From positions 434,001 to 498,000 of the forward strand of contig NZ_JAFBEA010000002.1 in NCBI RefSeq assembly GCF_016908515.1: a stretch of 64,000 nucleotides of DNA, in the 5' to 3' direction. Source of the stretch: Virgibacillus halotolerans. Its GTDB lineage: Bacteria > Bacillota > Bacilli > Bacillales > Amphibacillaceae. Of this stretch, positions 16,767 to 25,456 are shown one piece after another. Position numbers and translations under genes: made by a program. How positions within the stretch are numbered: the stretch's first letter is position 1; each line of letters begins with the position of its first letter. Below the pieces are notes generated by a model. The model was not told the origin of the DNA and did not search any database. It saw nothing but the letters and a program-made list of their open reading frames with translations.

Positions 16767-17564
16767 TTATATATTGTCATACAATGCTGGAACCCTACTG
16801 GAAAAAACAGGTACATCTTCTCTTACTTTAGGGACAGCTTCCAGATCGATTGTACTCGTAATTGTCGCTCCCATGTTCTGATCACCAGTAGCGATGATCG
16901 TTCCCCATGGATCAATGATCATAGAGGCCCCAGCGAATTTGGTATCCTTGTCTTCTCCGACTGTATTACAGGATACGACAAATAGCTGATTTTCTATCGC
17001 TCGAGCAATTTGCAAATATTTCCAGTGGTCTTTTCTCACGGCAGGCCACTGCGCAACGATATGTAACACTTGTGCACCCTGCAATGCTAGTTGTCGCGCT
17101 AATTCTGGGAAGCGCAAGTCATAACAAATAATGAGTCCCATTTTAATATGATCCAGTTCAAAGATCTGCGCCTTTTCCTGCCCACCTGTTAGATAGAGAT
17201 GTTCGTCCAACATCGGAACAAGATGGATTTTATCATATTGATATACAAGCTCTCCATTACGATTAAATACAAGACTCGTATTATAAAATTGATCCGCCTT
17301 CTTATTACCGATGGATCCACCAATAATATTAATCTGATGCGTCCTAGCTAAATCACTTAAAAAAGATGCAGAAGGCTCAGCGTCCCGATCCGAAGTTCGT
17401 TCCAGTTCCGTTAATGCATAACCAGTATTCCACATTTCCGGGAGTACAATCGTATCCGGTTTATCCTGTTGGACCTGTTCCAAAAGCCAATTATGGACAT
17501 TGCGACGATTGATTTCCGGATTTCCTGGAACAATTTCCGCTTGATAGATAGCATATTTCATCAT
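16767..17564 (-). CDS. mtnU: Carbon-nitrogen hydrolase, omega-amidase type (MtnU-like)
   Basis: This 265-residue nitrilase-superfamily amidase keeps the Glu-Lys-Cys triad: Glu in VLPEMW (about residue 43), Lys in YDKIHLVP (about 112) and Cys in IICYDLRFPE (about 146). The group hydrolyses alpha-ketoglutaramate or 2-oxo-4-methylthiobutyrate amides. It is divergent from mtnE, as these genes are neighbours in B. subtilis, which supports a role in recycling the glutamine-transamination product. GGGGGAG precedes the start. The rest of the methionine-salvage set is not in the window. Confidence 0.82.
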   Translation of the reverse strand: MMKYAIYQAEIVPGNPEINRRNVHNWLLEQVQQDKPDTIVLPEMWNTGYALTELERTSDRDAEPSASFLSDLARTHQINIIGGSIGNKKADQFYNTSLVFNRNGELVYQYDKIHLVPMLDEHLYLTGGQEKAQIFELDHIKMGLIICYDLRFPELARQLALQGAQVLHIVAQWPAVRKDHWKYLQIARAIENQLFVVSCNTVGEDKDTKFAGASMIIDPWGTIIATGDQNMGATITSTIDLEAVPKVREDVPVFSSRVPALYDNI

Positions 17565-17740
17565 TTAAAATCTCCCCCTTCAAAATCTATCCTAGCTTTA
17601 CGCATAATGCCTCAAAATGTATTCGATTGCATATGTGTAAACAATATAAATTTAAATCTCTCAATCTCTAAATCATATCATGATTAACAGAAAACAACAA
17701 AAATAGTCTTTACAAATAAAGGGATGACAGCTATCATAAA

Positions 17741-17892
17741 GTGAAATCTTCATTCAGAAGAGGTTTAGACGCACAGGACGTGCAAATGCAGGCGTTGCGA
17801 TAAGGGTGTCGCGAATTTAGTTTGCCTCCTCCTCTGAATGTTAGTTGAACGAATCAGACTTTTACTTTCCCGTTAACCAGCGATAAATATCA
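17741..17892 (+). repeat. Dispersed repeat family A, long copy upstream of mtnE
   Basis: Reading plus strand, this begins GTGAAATCTTCATTCAG and ends CCCGTTAACCAGCGATAAA, like the other two copies. It contains a 90-bp internal segment bounded by 13-bp near-perfect inverted repeats (17751-17763 and 17828-17840, 12/13 matching), which includes a CACAGGACGTG motif. It ends about 37 bases before the mtnE start and may carry regulatory structure. Confidence 0.6.
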
Positions 17893-17928
17893 ATTACATA
17901 GAGAAATTACATAAAGGGAGTAGATTTT

Positions 17929-19107
17929 ATGCGGACATTTGAGCAATCGACAACATTGAAAAGGTTACCCGAGCAATTTTTTGCAAAGCTTGTGAAGAAA
18001 GCGCAGTACATGAAGGATCAAGGACATGACGTTATTAATTTGGGACAAGGTAATCCGGATTTGCCAACGCCAAGTCATATTGTTGAGGCATTGCAGCATG
18101 CATCAGAGGATCCGATCAACCATAAATATGCGCCATTTCAGGGACATTCGTATCTAAAGGAAGCGGTCGCTGAATTTTATAAAAAAGAGTATGATGTCAC
18201 TATTGATCCGGACAAGGAAATAGCTATTTTATTTGGCGCGAAAGCAGGGCTTGTGGAATTAAGTCAATGTTTGCTCAATCCTGGTGATTTGGCATTGTTG
18301 CCTGATCCAGGATACCCGGATTATTTGTCAGGCATTGCTTTAGCTGATGCCGAGACAGCATTTATGCCGCTCTTAGAGAAAAATAACTTTTTACCTGATT
18401 ACAGCAGTATTTCCAGTAACGTACTGGAAAAAGCCAAATTAATGTTCTTAAATTATCCAAACAACCCCACCGCAGCAACAGCAACGAAGGATTTCTTTGA
18501 CGAGACGGTTGCGCTCGCCAAAGAATATAATTATTGTGTGGTGCATGATTTTGCATATGGAGCAATAGGATTAGATGGAGAGAAACCACAGAGTTTCTTG
18601 CAGTCTGAAGGAGCAAAGGACATTGGTGTGGAGATCTATACGTTATCAAAAACATATAATATGGCCGGGTGGCGGGTTGCTTTTGCAGTTGGAAACCCAT
18701 CTGTAATCGAAAGTATCAACTTGATTCAGGACCATCTTTATGTAAGTTTGTTTGGTGCGATACAGCATGCAGCAGCGGCAGCGCTAACTGGTGAACAAAC
18801 TGCAGTACAGCAATTGGTAGATACCTATGTAGTAAGGCGTGATGCTTTTGTTACGACACTACATAAAATAGGTTGGGATGTTACTGCTCCGAAGGGGACC
18901 TTTTTTGCTTGGTTACCTGTTCCTGATGGGTATGCATCAGAAGAATTTGCGGACATGCTACTGGAAAAAGCGCATGTAGTGGTTGCACCTGGAAACGGAT
19001 TTGGGGAAAAGGGAGAAGGTTATGTGCGTGTAGGTTTATTGGATTCAGAAGAGCGGCTGGTAGAGGCGGCAAAGCGAATTGGAGAACTGGATATTTTTAC
19101 GAAGTGA
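17929..19107 (+). CDS. mtnE: PLP-dependent aminotransferase of methionine salvage (MtnE)
   Basis: A 392-residue class I aminotransferase closely resembling B. subtilis MtnE (YkrV), which converts 2-oxo-4-methylthiobutyrate to methionine using glutamine or another amino donor. The similarity extends over the whole length, for example VINLGQGNPDLPTP (about 38-51), LNYPNNPTAAT and the PLP lysine K241 in SKTYNMAGWR. The last residues (LDIFTK) also resemble it. AAGGGAG precedes the ATG. No S-box (SAM-I) riboswitch was seen in the 364-base gap upstream; that gap instead contains repeat A. Confidence 0.9.
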   Translation: MRTFEQSTTLKRLPEQFFAKLVKKAQYMKDQGHDVINLGQGNPDLPTPSHIVEALQHASEDPINHKYAPFQGHSYLKEAVAEFYKKEYDVTIDPDKEIAILFGAKAGLVELSQCLLNPGDLALLPDPGYPDYLSGIALADAETAFMPLLEKNNFLPDYSSISSNVLEKAKLMFLNYPNNPTAATATKDFFDETVALAKEYNYCVVHDFAYGAIGLDGEKPQSFLQSEGAKDIGVEIYTLSKTYNMAGWRVAFAVGNPSVIESINLIQDHLYVSLFGAIQHAAAAALTGEQTAVQQLVDTYVVRRDAFVTTLHKIGWDVTAPKGTFFAWLPVPDGYASEEFADMLLEKAHVVVAPGNGFGEKGEGYVRVGLLDSEERLVEAAKRIGELDIFTK

Positions 19108-19111
19108 GCAG

Positions 19112-19178
19112 TGGCTAAATCGGGGCAGCGCACTCCAAAATTGGGAGAGCAACAGTCCAAATCGGGAGAGTATGCAAG
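19112..19178. repeat. Three degenerate 22-bp tandem repeats
   Basis: After the mtnE stop, three units of about 22 bp (from 19112, 19134 and 19156) share a tCcAAATCGGGAGAG-like core. They do not form a hairpin terminator and have no assigned role. Confidence 0.5.
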
Positions 19179-19236
19179 ACAATAGGCAATGGAAGATAAT
19201 TGTATGTAATCTTACTATAAGAGGGAGGAGTTAAAG

Positions 19237-20493
19237 ATGCAAAAAGTTAAGAATCGCTGGCTTATTGCTGCTTCAGGTGTTGGGATTCATATATCCATAG
19301 GATCCGCGTACGCTTGGAGTGTTTTCACTAATCCGATGGCAAATCAGTTTGGTTGGAAAACAACAGAAATATCATTTGCATTTAGTATCGCTATTTTCTT
19401 TTTAGGATTCTCCGCAGCCTTTTTGGGTAAATTTGTAGAAAAATACGGACCAAGGAAAGCTGGGATGCTTTCTGCCTTGTTTTTCGGTGTCGGTGTAGCG
19501 GGATCAGGGCTTGCTACATCTATGGAATCATTATATATGCTTTATTTATTCTATGGTGTAATTGGTGGAATCGGTTTGGGTATTGGCTATATTGCACCAG
19601 TGTCTACTCTTGTAAAATGGTTTCCCGATCACCGTGGACTTGCGACTGGGATGGCTATTATGGGTTTTGGTTTTGCCTCATTATTGACTGGACCTGCAGC
19701 GTCATTACTAATCGGACAAGTTGGCATCTCAGCGACCTTCTTTATATTGGGATCCATTTATTTTATCGTGATGATGATTTCTTCCCAGTATTTGGCACCA
19801 CCTCCTAAGGATTGGGTACCTAAAGGATTTAAAGAACGGCAACAGGAGTCTCATCGTAAAGGGAAGATCAAAGCTGACCTTTCTTACCTGACAGCAAATG
19901 AAGCAATTAAAACACGACGCTTTTGGATACTTTGGCTGATGCTTTTCCTAAATGTAACGTGTGGGATTGCAGTTATTTCTGTTGCCTCTCCAATGGGGCA
20001 AGAGATAACAGGAATGTCTGCTGGTGCTGCTGCGACAATGGTCGGTGTGATGGGGATATTCAATGGTGGAGGCAGACTCGGCTGGGCAACGTTATCCGAT
20101 TATATTGGCAGACCAAATGTGTACACGACTTTTTTTGTTATTCAAATTATCGCGTTCTTTATGATTCCGTCAGCCAGTAATCTGATCTTGTTTGAAATTC
20201 TGCTTTTTGCCATTGTTAGTTGCTACGGTGGTGGATTCGCATCGATCCCCGCTTATATTGGTGACTTATTTGGAACAAAGCAGCTTGGTGCCATCCATGG
20301 ATATATCTTAACAGCTTGGGCCATGGCAGGTATCGCTGGACCTGTTTTCCTATCTCTTATCTATGATTCTACCGGCAGTTATAATGTAACAATGTTTATT
20401 TTTGGCATTGTATTTGTTATTGCCTTTATCCTGTCCATCTGGGTAAGGTCGGATATTAAACGTTTAAAGAAGCTGCAGGAGAAATTTGATTAA
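19237..20493 (+). CDS. MFS transporter of the OxlT (oxalate:formate antiporter-like) family
   Basis: A 418-residue carrier with twelve predicted helices. The start (RWLIAASGVGIHISIGSAYAWSVF, two stretches over 7-30) and the FVEKYGPRKAGM loop are typical of the OxlT/YhjX group of monocarboxylate or dicarboxylate carriers. A second copy of the loop motif (LSDYIGRPN) appears near residue 286. AGGGAGGAG precedes the ATG. It appears to be a single-gene unit. The substrate is unknown; oxalate, pyruvate or related small acids are candidates from the family. Confidence 0.85.
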   Translation: MQKVKNRWLIAASGVGIHISIGSAYAWSVFTNPMANQFGWKTTEISFAFSIAIFFLGFSAAFLGKFVEKYGPRKAGMLSALFFGVGVAGSGLATSMESLYMLYLFYGVIGGIGLGIGYIAPVSTLVKWFPDHRGLATGMAIMGFGFASLLTGPAASLLIGQVGISATFFILGSIYFIVMMISSQYLAPPPKDWVPKGFKERQQESHRKGKIKADLSYLTANEAIKTRRFWILWLMLFLNVTCGIAVISVASPMGQEITGMSAGAAATMVGVMGIFNGGGRLGWATLSDYIGRPNVYTTFFVIQIIAFFMIPSASNLILFEILLFAIVSCYGGGFASIPAYIGDLFGTKQLGAIHGYILTAWAMAGIAGPVFLSLIYDSTGSYNVTMFIFGIVFVIAFILSIWVRSDIKRLKKLQEKFD

Positions 20494-20608
20494 CCGAACC
20501 CATTAGACCCATTATCTTTACTATTAGTCTCCAATTTGCATAGATAAAATTCAAATAATTATGATATAATTTATATATCGTTATATAAAGATAATAGGGG
20601 GAATGGGG

Positions 20609-23011
20609 ATGGAGGAAGCACACGAATTTCCACCACGATCATCTAAAAAGAGAAAAAGAAGCAAGAAAACGATATTACTAATGATTGTTGGAATAATAGT
20701 AGTATTACTTCTTGCTGCTTATTTTATTGTAAGCGGATATACGAAAAAATCACTTGCCCAGTTGGAGGGTACGATCGAACTGCCGATGTTGGAACATGAA
20801 GTGGTGGTGATGACAGATGAAGATGGTGTACCCCACATCCAAGCAGAGAATGACCATGATTTGTACATGGCGCAAGGTTATGTTCAAGCACAGGACCGGA
20901 TGTTTCAGATGGAGTTATCACGTAGGCAGGCATCTGGAACGCTTAGTGAAGTGGTGGGTGATTCAGCCATTGATAATGATAAATATTTCCGAACGCTTGG
21001 ATTACGACGAGCAGCGGAAAAATCCTATGATCTGTACACAGATGAAGGAAAACAGGTACTGGATTGGTTTGCGGAAGGGATTAATACATATATTGCAGAA
21101 GCCAAGGAAACAGGTCGTTTACCGGTTGAATTTAAACTTGTTGGATCAGAGCCGGAACCATGGACACCAATAGATTCTTTAACGATTGGAAAATATATGG
21201 CTTTTGACCTTGGAGGACACTGGGAACAACAGGCGTTCAATTATTATTTGTTGAATGCGTTTGACGAGGAAAAAGCCTATGAGTTATTTCCATCCTATCC
21301 GAAAAACAAGCCAGAAATTATTGGGGAAGATGAGATCGATGTTGCAAGCAGTTTCGAACATGCCGTTGTTCCTCCTTCATTTAATGGCAGTAATAACTGG
21401 GTAGTAAGTGGAGAGAAAACAGCCTCCGGAATGCCTCTATTAGCGGACGATCCGCATTTAGGATTGGCCACCCCATCGATTTGGTATCAGATGCATTTAA
21501 AAACAGACGATGTTAATGTTAGTGGTGTTATATTCGCTGGCGTGCCGGGTATCATTTTAGGACAAAATGAACAAATTGCGTGGGGCGTAACCAATACAGG
21601 GCCAGATGTGCAACAGCTTTATATGGAAAAACAAAATCCGGAAAAACCGGGGGAGTTTTTGTTCGAAGACGAATGGGAAACAGCCACAGTAATTGATGAG
21701 CCAATCAAAGTAAAGGATGGCAAAACCGAGGACTATCAAGTCAAGGAGACAAGGCATGGTCCGATTGTTTCCGAGTTTGCTGAAGATAGTGGTAAGGATA
21801 CCGTTTTTTCATTGAGATGGACCGCGCTCGACCCAACGACAGAGCTCGAGTCGATTTTGGAGATCAATCGAGCGACCAATTGGAAAGAATTTGAAAAGGG
21901 CCTCGAAAAGTTCCTTGCACCGGCACAAAACTTTGTATTCGCTTCAAAGGACGGTACAATTGCATACAAAGCGAATGGAAATATACCTATCTATGAAGAT
22001 GGTGATGATGCATTATTGCCCCTTCCTGGCTGGGAAAAGAAACATGAGTGGACAGATTATATTCCATTTGACGAATTACCACGCGTTGTCAATCCTGAAA
22101 AGGGATTCATAGCATCGGCAAATAATAAGGTTGTTGGTGAAACGTATCCCTATCATATAAGTAATATGTGGGCACAACCCTATCGTTATGAACGAATTGC
22201 CGAAGTACTGGAAAAAAGTGATGAGCTTACAGCTATAGATATGAAAAACTTACAAATGGATACGGTGAATTTACAGGCCCGTGAGTTTGTGCCGCTATTT
22301 GCGACGCATTTGAAAAACGCTGAGCTTAATGAAGTAGAAAAAGAGGCCTTGGCATTACTGGGAAAATGGGATTTTGATGATGATGTTGAAGCGGCCGAAC
22401 CATTAATATTTCACCGTTGGATGGATGAAATAGAAACCAATTTATATGCAGATGACATACCGGATAATGTGATGCATCTATTTGGCGGACAGGCGCAAAC
22501 AACTGATATGCTTTTACGAAAAGCTGCTCAAGGTGATGATTCGATATGGATGGAAGAAAACGGTGGTTTGGAAAAAGTACTTCATACATCCTTGAGTAAG
22601 ACATTAGCGGACTTAACGGATGAATACGGGAAAGATCTATCCGCATGGAATTGGGGAGGTTATCATAAAGTACAATTTCATCATCCGTTATCAGCAGTTA
22701 GTCCGGTACTAGCATTCTTTTTTAATCATGAAAAGCCGGTACCTGTAGGAGGAAGTAGCGTTACGCCGATGGCAGCAAGCTATAACAACGAAACGGGTGA
22801 AGTGAATCATGGTGCTTCTTGGCGATTTGTAGCAGATATGAATGATTCCGAAACAGGTTTCCATATCGTTGGACCTGGCCAGTCAGGCCATTTCAGAAGT
22901 GAATGGTATCATGATCAGATGAAAGATTGGGTAGATGGAACCTATCACGAAACAAAATTGAATGTCGACCAAGAAAATAAATTGCTGCTAACCCCAAAAG
23001 AAAAAGATTAA
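20609..23011 (+). CDS. Penicillin acylase-family N-terminal-nucleophile amidase
   Basis: An 800-residue precursor of the penicillin amidase / acyl-homoserine-lactone acylase family. A basic N-terminus and one hydrophobic helix (about 22-45) anchor or export it. The alpha-chain region has DEDGVPHIQAEN and AQGYVQAQDRMFQME. A spacer precedes the autocatalytic site: Ser261 in the NGSNNWV motif should become the N-terminal nucleophile of the beta chain, followed by ADDPHLGL. A late FNHEKPVPVGGS stretch and the oxyanion Asn region are also present. The ATG at 20609 has AGGGGG at good distance; one at 20603 is too close. The -10 box TATAAT lies at 20565. The natural amide substrate is unknown. Confidence 0.9.
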   Translation: MEEAHEFPPRSSKKRKRSKKTILLMIVGIIVVLLLAAYFIVSGYTKKSLAQLEGTIELPMLEHEVVVMTDEDGVPHIQAENDHDLYMAQGYVQAQDRMFQMELSRRQASGTLSEVVGDSAIDNDKYFRTLGLRRAAEKSYDLYTDEGKQVLDWFAEGINTYIAEAKETGRLPVEFKLVGSEPEPWTPIDSLTIGKYMAFDLGGHWEQQAFNYYLLNAFDEEKAYELFPSYPKNKPEIIGEDEIDVASSFEHAVVPPSFNGSNNWVVSGEKTASGMPLLADDPHLGLATPSIWYQMHLKTDDVNVSGVIFAGVPGIILGQNEQIAWGVTNTGPDVQQLYMEKQNPEKPGEFLFEDEWETATVIDEPIKVKDGKTEDYQVKETRHGPIVSEFAEDSGKDTVFSLRWTALDPTTELESILEINRATNWKEFEKGLEKFLAPAQNFVFASKDGTIAYKANGNIPIYEDGDDALLPLPGWEKKHEWTDYIPFDELPRVVNPEKGFIASANNKVVGETYPYHISNMWAQPYRYERIAEVLEKSDELTAIDMKNLQMDTVNLQAREFVPLFATHLKNAELNEVEKEALALLGKWDFDDDVEAAEPLIFHRWMDEIETNLYADDIPDNVMHLFGGQAQTTDMLLRKAAQGDDSIWMEENGGLEKVLHTSLSKTLADLTDEYGKDLSAWNWGGYHKVQFHHPLSAVSPVLAFFFNHEKPVPVGGSSVTPMAASYNNETGEVNHGASWRFVADMNDSETGFHIVGPGQSGHFRSEWYHDQMKDWVDGTYHETKLNVDQENKLLLTPKEKD

Positions 23012-23014
23012 CCC

Positions 23015-23050
23015 AACCCCATTGAGTGCTTAACTCAATGGGGTTCTTTT
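23015..23050 (+). terminator. Rho-independent terminator
   Basis: A perfect 13-bp stem (23015-23027 with 23033-23045) has a 5-base loop and a T tract, 4 bases after the acylase stop. Confidence 0.92.
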
Positions 23051-23091
23051 ATATTATTCACACTTGAATCCATGATAATAATAATTCTCTC

Positions 23092-23120
23092 TTGTAAAAC
23101 GTTTACAATTATCTTATACT
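23092..23120 (+). promoter_or_regulatory. Sigma-A promoter of the kdg/TRAP operon
   Basis: The -35 TTGTAA (23092-23097) and the -10 TATACT (23115-23120) have a 17-base spacer. The predicted start falls inside the operator region that follows. A 15-base TGTAAA/TTTACA inverted repeat overlaps the -35 box. Confidence 0.7.
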
Positions 23121-23121
23121 A

Positions 23122-23154
23122 TTACTAAATCGATTTACTAAACCGGTTTAGTAA
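23122..23154 (+). promoter_or_regulatory. LacI-type operator pair upstream of kdgR
   Basis: TTACTAAACCGGTTTAGTAA (23135-23154) is a perfect 20-bp palindrome with the central CCGG common in LacI-family sites. A second, 12-bp palindrome TAAATCGATTTA (23126-23137) overlaps it and carries the same TTACTAAA left arm from 23122. The pair sits immediately after the -10 box, so binding by the repressor encoded next would block initiation. Autoregulation is inference. Confidence 0.75.
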
Positions 23155-23181
23155 CCTGTAAATGACTTAGGAGAATATAAA

Positions 23182-24180
23182 ATGAAAACAATTACAATGG
23201 CAGATGTGGCAAAGCAAGCTGGTGTTTCTAAAAGTACTGTTTCCCAATTTTTAAATGGTCGATATGATTACATGGGGGAAAAAACAAAGAAACGCATAGA
23301 ACTAGCAATAAAGGAATTAGGTTATAGCCCAAATATCATCGCAAGAAGCTTGAAACAAAAATCGACGATGACCATTGGAGTGATCGTCGCAAATATCCTG
23401 CACGTATTTTCAACCCAGGTTATTCGTGCAATTGAAGATTTCTGTAATGAATCAAATTTCCACATCATCGTCTGCAATGCCGATGATAACCCTGCGAAGG
23501 AAAAACGATATATTGATATGCTTCGTGCTAAACAGGTAGATGGTATTATCGCTTTTCCAACAGGGGAGAACGTGGAACTTTATAACCAATTGACCGATAG
23601 TAATTACCCGATTGTTTTTATGGATCGGATTGTTCCAGGGATATCTATTGATACTGTGCTGTTGGACAATAAAAGGGCTGCCAAAATTGCGGTTGATAGG
23701 TTTGTGGAAAAAGGTTACCAGCGAATCGGCCTACTTACTCCACCACTTAGTGAAGGTGTAACACCGAGAAAAGAGCGGATTCAAGGCTACAAAAACGCAT
23801 TGCAGAGCCAGCATATTCCATTTAATCCAGACTATCTATCAAGTACTGATATTTCGGAAGTTCAAGCAAGCCTGGATGCAATGCTAAGACTTCCTAATCC
23901 GCCAAACGCGCTTTTGGCATTAAATGATCGAACACTGTTTGAAGTGCTGAAATACGCAAAAAAGCAGCAGCTAAACATTTCAGAAGACCTTGCGCTGATA
24001 GGTATTGATGATGTGTCTTTCGCTAGTTTTTATAGCCCGGCATTAACAACCGTTGCCCAGCCCGCTTTTGAAATGGGGAGAAAAGCCGCAACACTACTAT
24101 TAAATAGAATAAAAAATAAGTACACAGATCCGGAAATTTACCGATTTGAACCACAGTTAATGTCGAGGGAATCTTGCTAA
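23182..24180 (+). CDS. kdgR: LacI-family transcriptional repressor (KdgR-like)
   Basis: This 332-residue regulator has an N-terminal helix-turn-helix (MADVAKQAGVSKSTVSQFLNG split over about 6-26), the hinge helix SPNIIARSLK, and a periplasmic-binding-type effector domain (about 60-330). It heads a nine-gene operon and is preceded by a palindromic operator, so it most likely represses its own operon until a sugar-acid metabolite such as KDG is bound. Resemblance to KdgR of B. subtilis is suggested by context (kdgA and kdgK downstream). The effector is not proven. Confidence 0.82.
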   Translation: MKTITMADVAKQAGVSKSTVSQFLNGRYDYMGEKTKKRIELAIKELGYSPNIIARSLKQKSTMTIGVIVANILHVFSTQVIRAIEDFCNESNFHIIVCNADDNPAKEKRYIDMLRAKQVDGIIAFPTGENVELYNQLTDSNYPIVFMDRIVPGISIDTVLLDNKRAAKIAVDRFVEKGYQRIGLLTPPLSEGVTPRKERIQGYKNALQSQHIPFNPDYLSSTDISEVQASLDAMLRLPNPPNALLALNDRTLFEVLKYAKKQQLNISEDLALIGIDDVSFASFYSPALTTVAQPAFEMGRKAATLLLNRIKNKYTDPEIYRFEPQLMSRESC

Positions 24181-24217
24181 AAGGCAATTAACTTAAAGAA
24201 GGGGAGTATAGATTTAT

Positions 24218-24775
24218 ATGAAAGAAATAACTAAAAGCATCGTGAACGAGGTATCTGAAGTATTGGGGCAAATAAATCCAGAAGAATCTATGAAACTAGC
24301 AAAGGAACTACATCACGCAAAAAAAATTTTTGTTGCTGGTACCGGACGATCAGGTTTAATTGGTAAAGTATTTGCCATGAGGATGATGCATAGTGATTAT
24401 CCCATTTATGTTGTCGGAGAGACGATTACACCTAGTATTAAATCTGATGATCTGCTGCTTATCATTTCTGGATCAGGTTCTACAGGATCGCTTCAGCAAT
24501 ATGCGATAAAAGCGAAAGAAGTTGGTGCAACAGTAGCATTAGTTACTACAAATAAGACTGCGGCAATTGGACAATTAAGCGATTGTACGGTTTGTATCCC
24601 TGCGGCAACGAAGAAGCGTCTTGCATCAGAGCCGGAAACAATCCAACCACTTGGCAGCCAGTTTGACCAAACTGCACATTTACTGTTAGATTCTGTTGTT
24701 GTTTATCTTTTAGAACAACATCCGAAAGGACATAATCATACAGCACTGAATCAAAAGCATGCAAATTTAGAATAA
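24218..24775 (+). CDS. hxlB: 6-phospho-3-hexuloisomerase-like SIS protein (HxlB/PHI family)
   Basis: This 185-residue protein has a single SIS domain. PHI isomerises 3-hexulose-6-phosphate and fructose-6-phosphate in the ribulose-monophosphate cycle. Family marks: GTGRSGLIGKVFAMRMMH (41-58), YVVGETITP, LLLIISGSGSTGS, and QPLGSQFDQTAHLLLD near 147-162. Length matches B. subtilis HxlB. It lies 37 bases after kdgR and 18 before kdgA, while its usual partner HPS is the last gene of the same operon, 5.2 kb away. That split arrangement is unusual. A different phosphosugar substrate is possible given the sugar-acid context. Confidence 0.82.
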   Translation: MKEITKSIVNEVSEVLGQINPEESMKLAKELHHAKKIFVAGTGRSGLIGKVFAMRMMHSDYPIYVVGETITPSIKSDDLLLIISGSGSTGSLQQYAIKAKEVGATVALVTTNKTAAIGQLSDCTVCIPAATKKRLASEPETIQPLGSQFDQTAHLLLDSVVVYLLEQHPKGHNHTALNQKHANLE

Positions 24776-24793
24776 GAAAAGAGGATACTTATC

Positions 24794-25429
24794 ATGACAA
24801 TTATAGAAACGATTAAGAAAAGCAAAATTATAGCTGTTATTCGTAAAGCAGAGGAGAAAAACATTGTACCGATACTTGAGGCACTTTCCCAAGGGGGCAT
24901 AAATGCAGTGGAAATTACTGCGGAAACGCCAAATGTTACAGGTATAATTGAAAAGGCTGTAACAAATTTGGGTGATAAAGTAGCGATTGGTGCGGGGACG
25001 GTACTCGATCCTGAAACAGCGAGAGCGGTAATAATGGCGGGTGCAGCGTTTATCGTATCTCCGACATTAAATATCAATACTTTAAAACTTACGAACCGAT
25101 ATGGCATATTAAACATTCCGGGGGTTTTATCGCCAACGGAAATTGTAACGGCCTATGAGCACGGTGCAAAGATGGTTAAGATTTTCCCAGCAGATGCATT
25201 TGGACCGAACTACGTAAAAAATATACTAGGACCACTTCCACATGTTCAAGCAATGGTAACAGGTGGCATTACGCTTGATAATATGAATGAGTTTCTGTCA
25301 AAAGGCAGTGTTGCCGTTGGGATAGGGAGTAATCTCGTCAACGCGAAACAACTTCAGACAGCAGAAGATTATCAACAACTAACGAAACGAGCTGTTCAGT
25401 ATGTTGCGAAGTTAGAAGACAAATCATAA
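24794..25429 (+). CDS. kdgA: KDPG aldolase (2-keto-3-deoxy-6-phosphogluconate aldolase)
   Basis: This 211-residue class I aldolase splits KDPG to pyruvate and glyceraldehyde-3-phosphate. The Schiff-base lysine is K129 in MVKIFPAD, and the general base is E40 in VEITAETP. GAGTVLD (66-72), SPTLN and the late TGGITLDN phosphate-binding loop complete the TIM barrel. Length is typical. It works after KDG kinase (29053) in the same operon. It may also accept KDPGal or KHG, which sequence alone does not exclude. Confidence 0.92.
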   Translation: MTIIETIKKSKIIAVIRKAEEKNIVPILEALSQGGINAVEITAETPNVTGIIEKAVTNLGDKVAIGAGTVLDPETARAVIMAGAAFIVSPTLNINTLKLTNRYGILNIPGVLSPTEIVTAYEHGAKMVKIFPADAFGPNYVKNILGPLPHVQAMVTGGITLDNMNEFLSKGSVAVGIGSNLVNAKQLQTAEDYQQLTKRAVQYVAKLEDKS

Positions 25430-25456
25430 AAAACAAGCAGAAGGGAGTTTAAAAAC

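Noticed and set aside
17565-17928. S-box (SAM) riboswitch upstream of mtnE
   Set aside because: Expected from B. subtilis but no AGAGAGGCGGAGGGA-type core was found; the gap is filled by repeat A.
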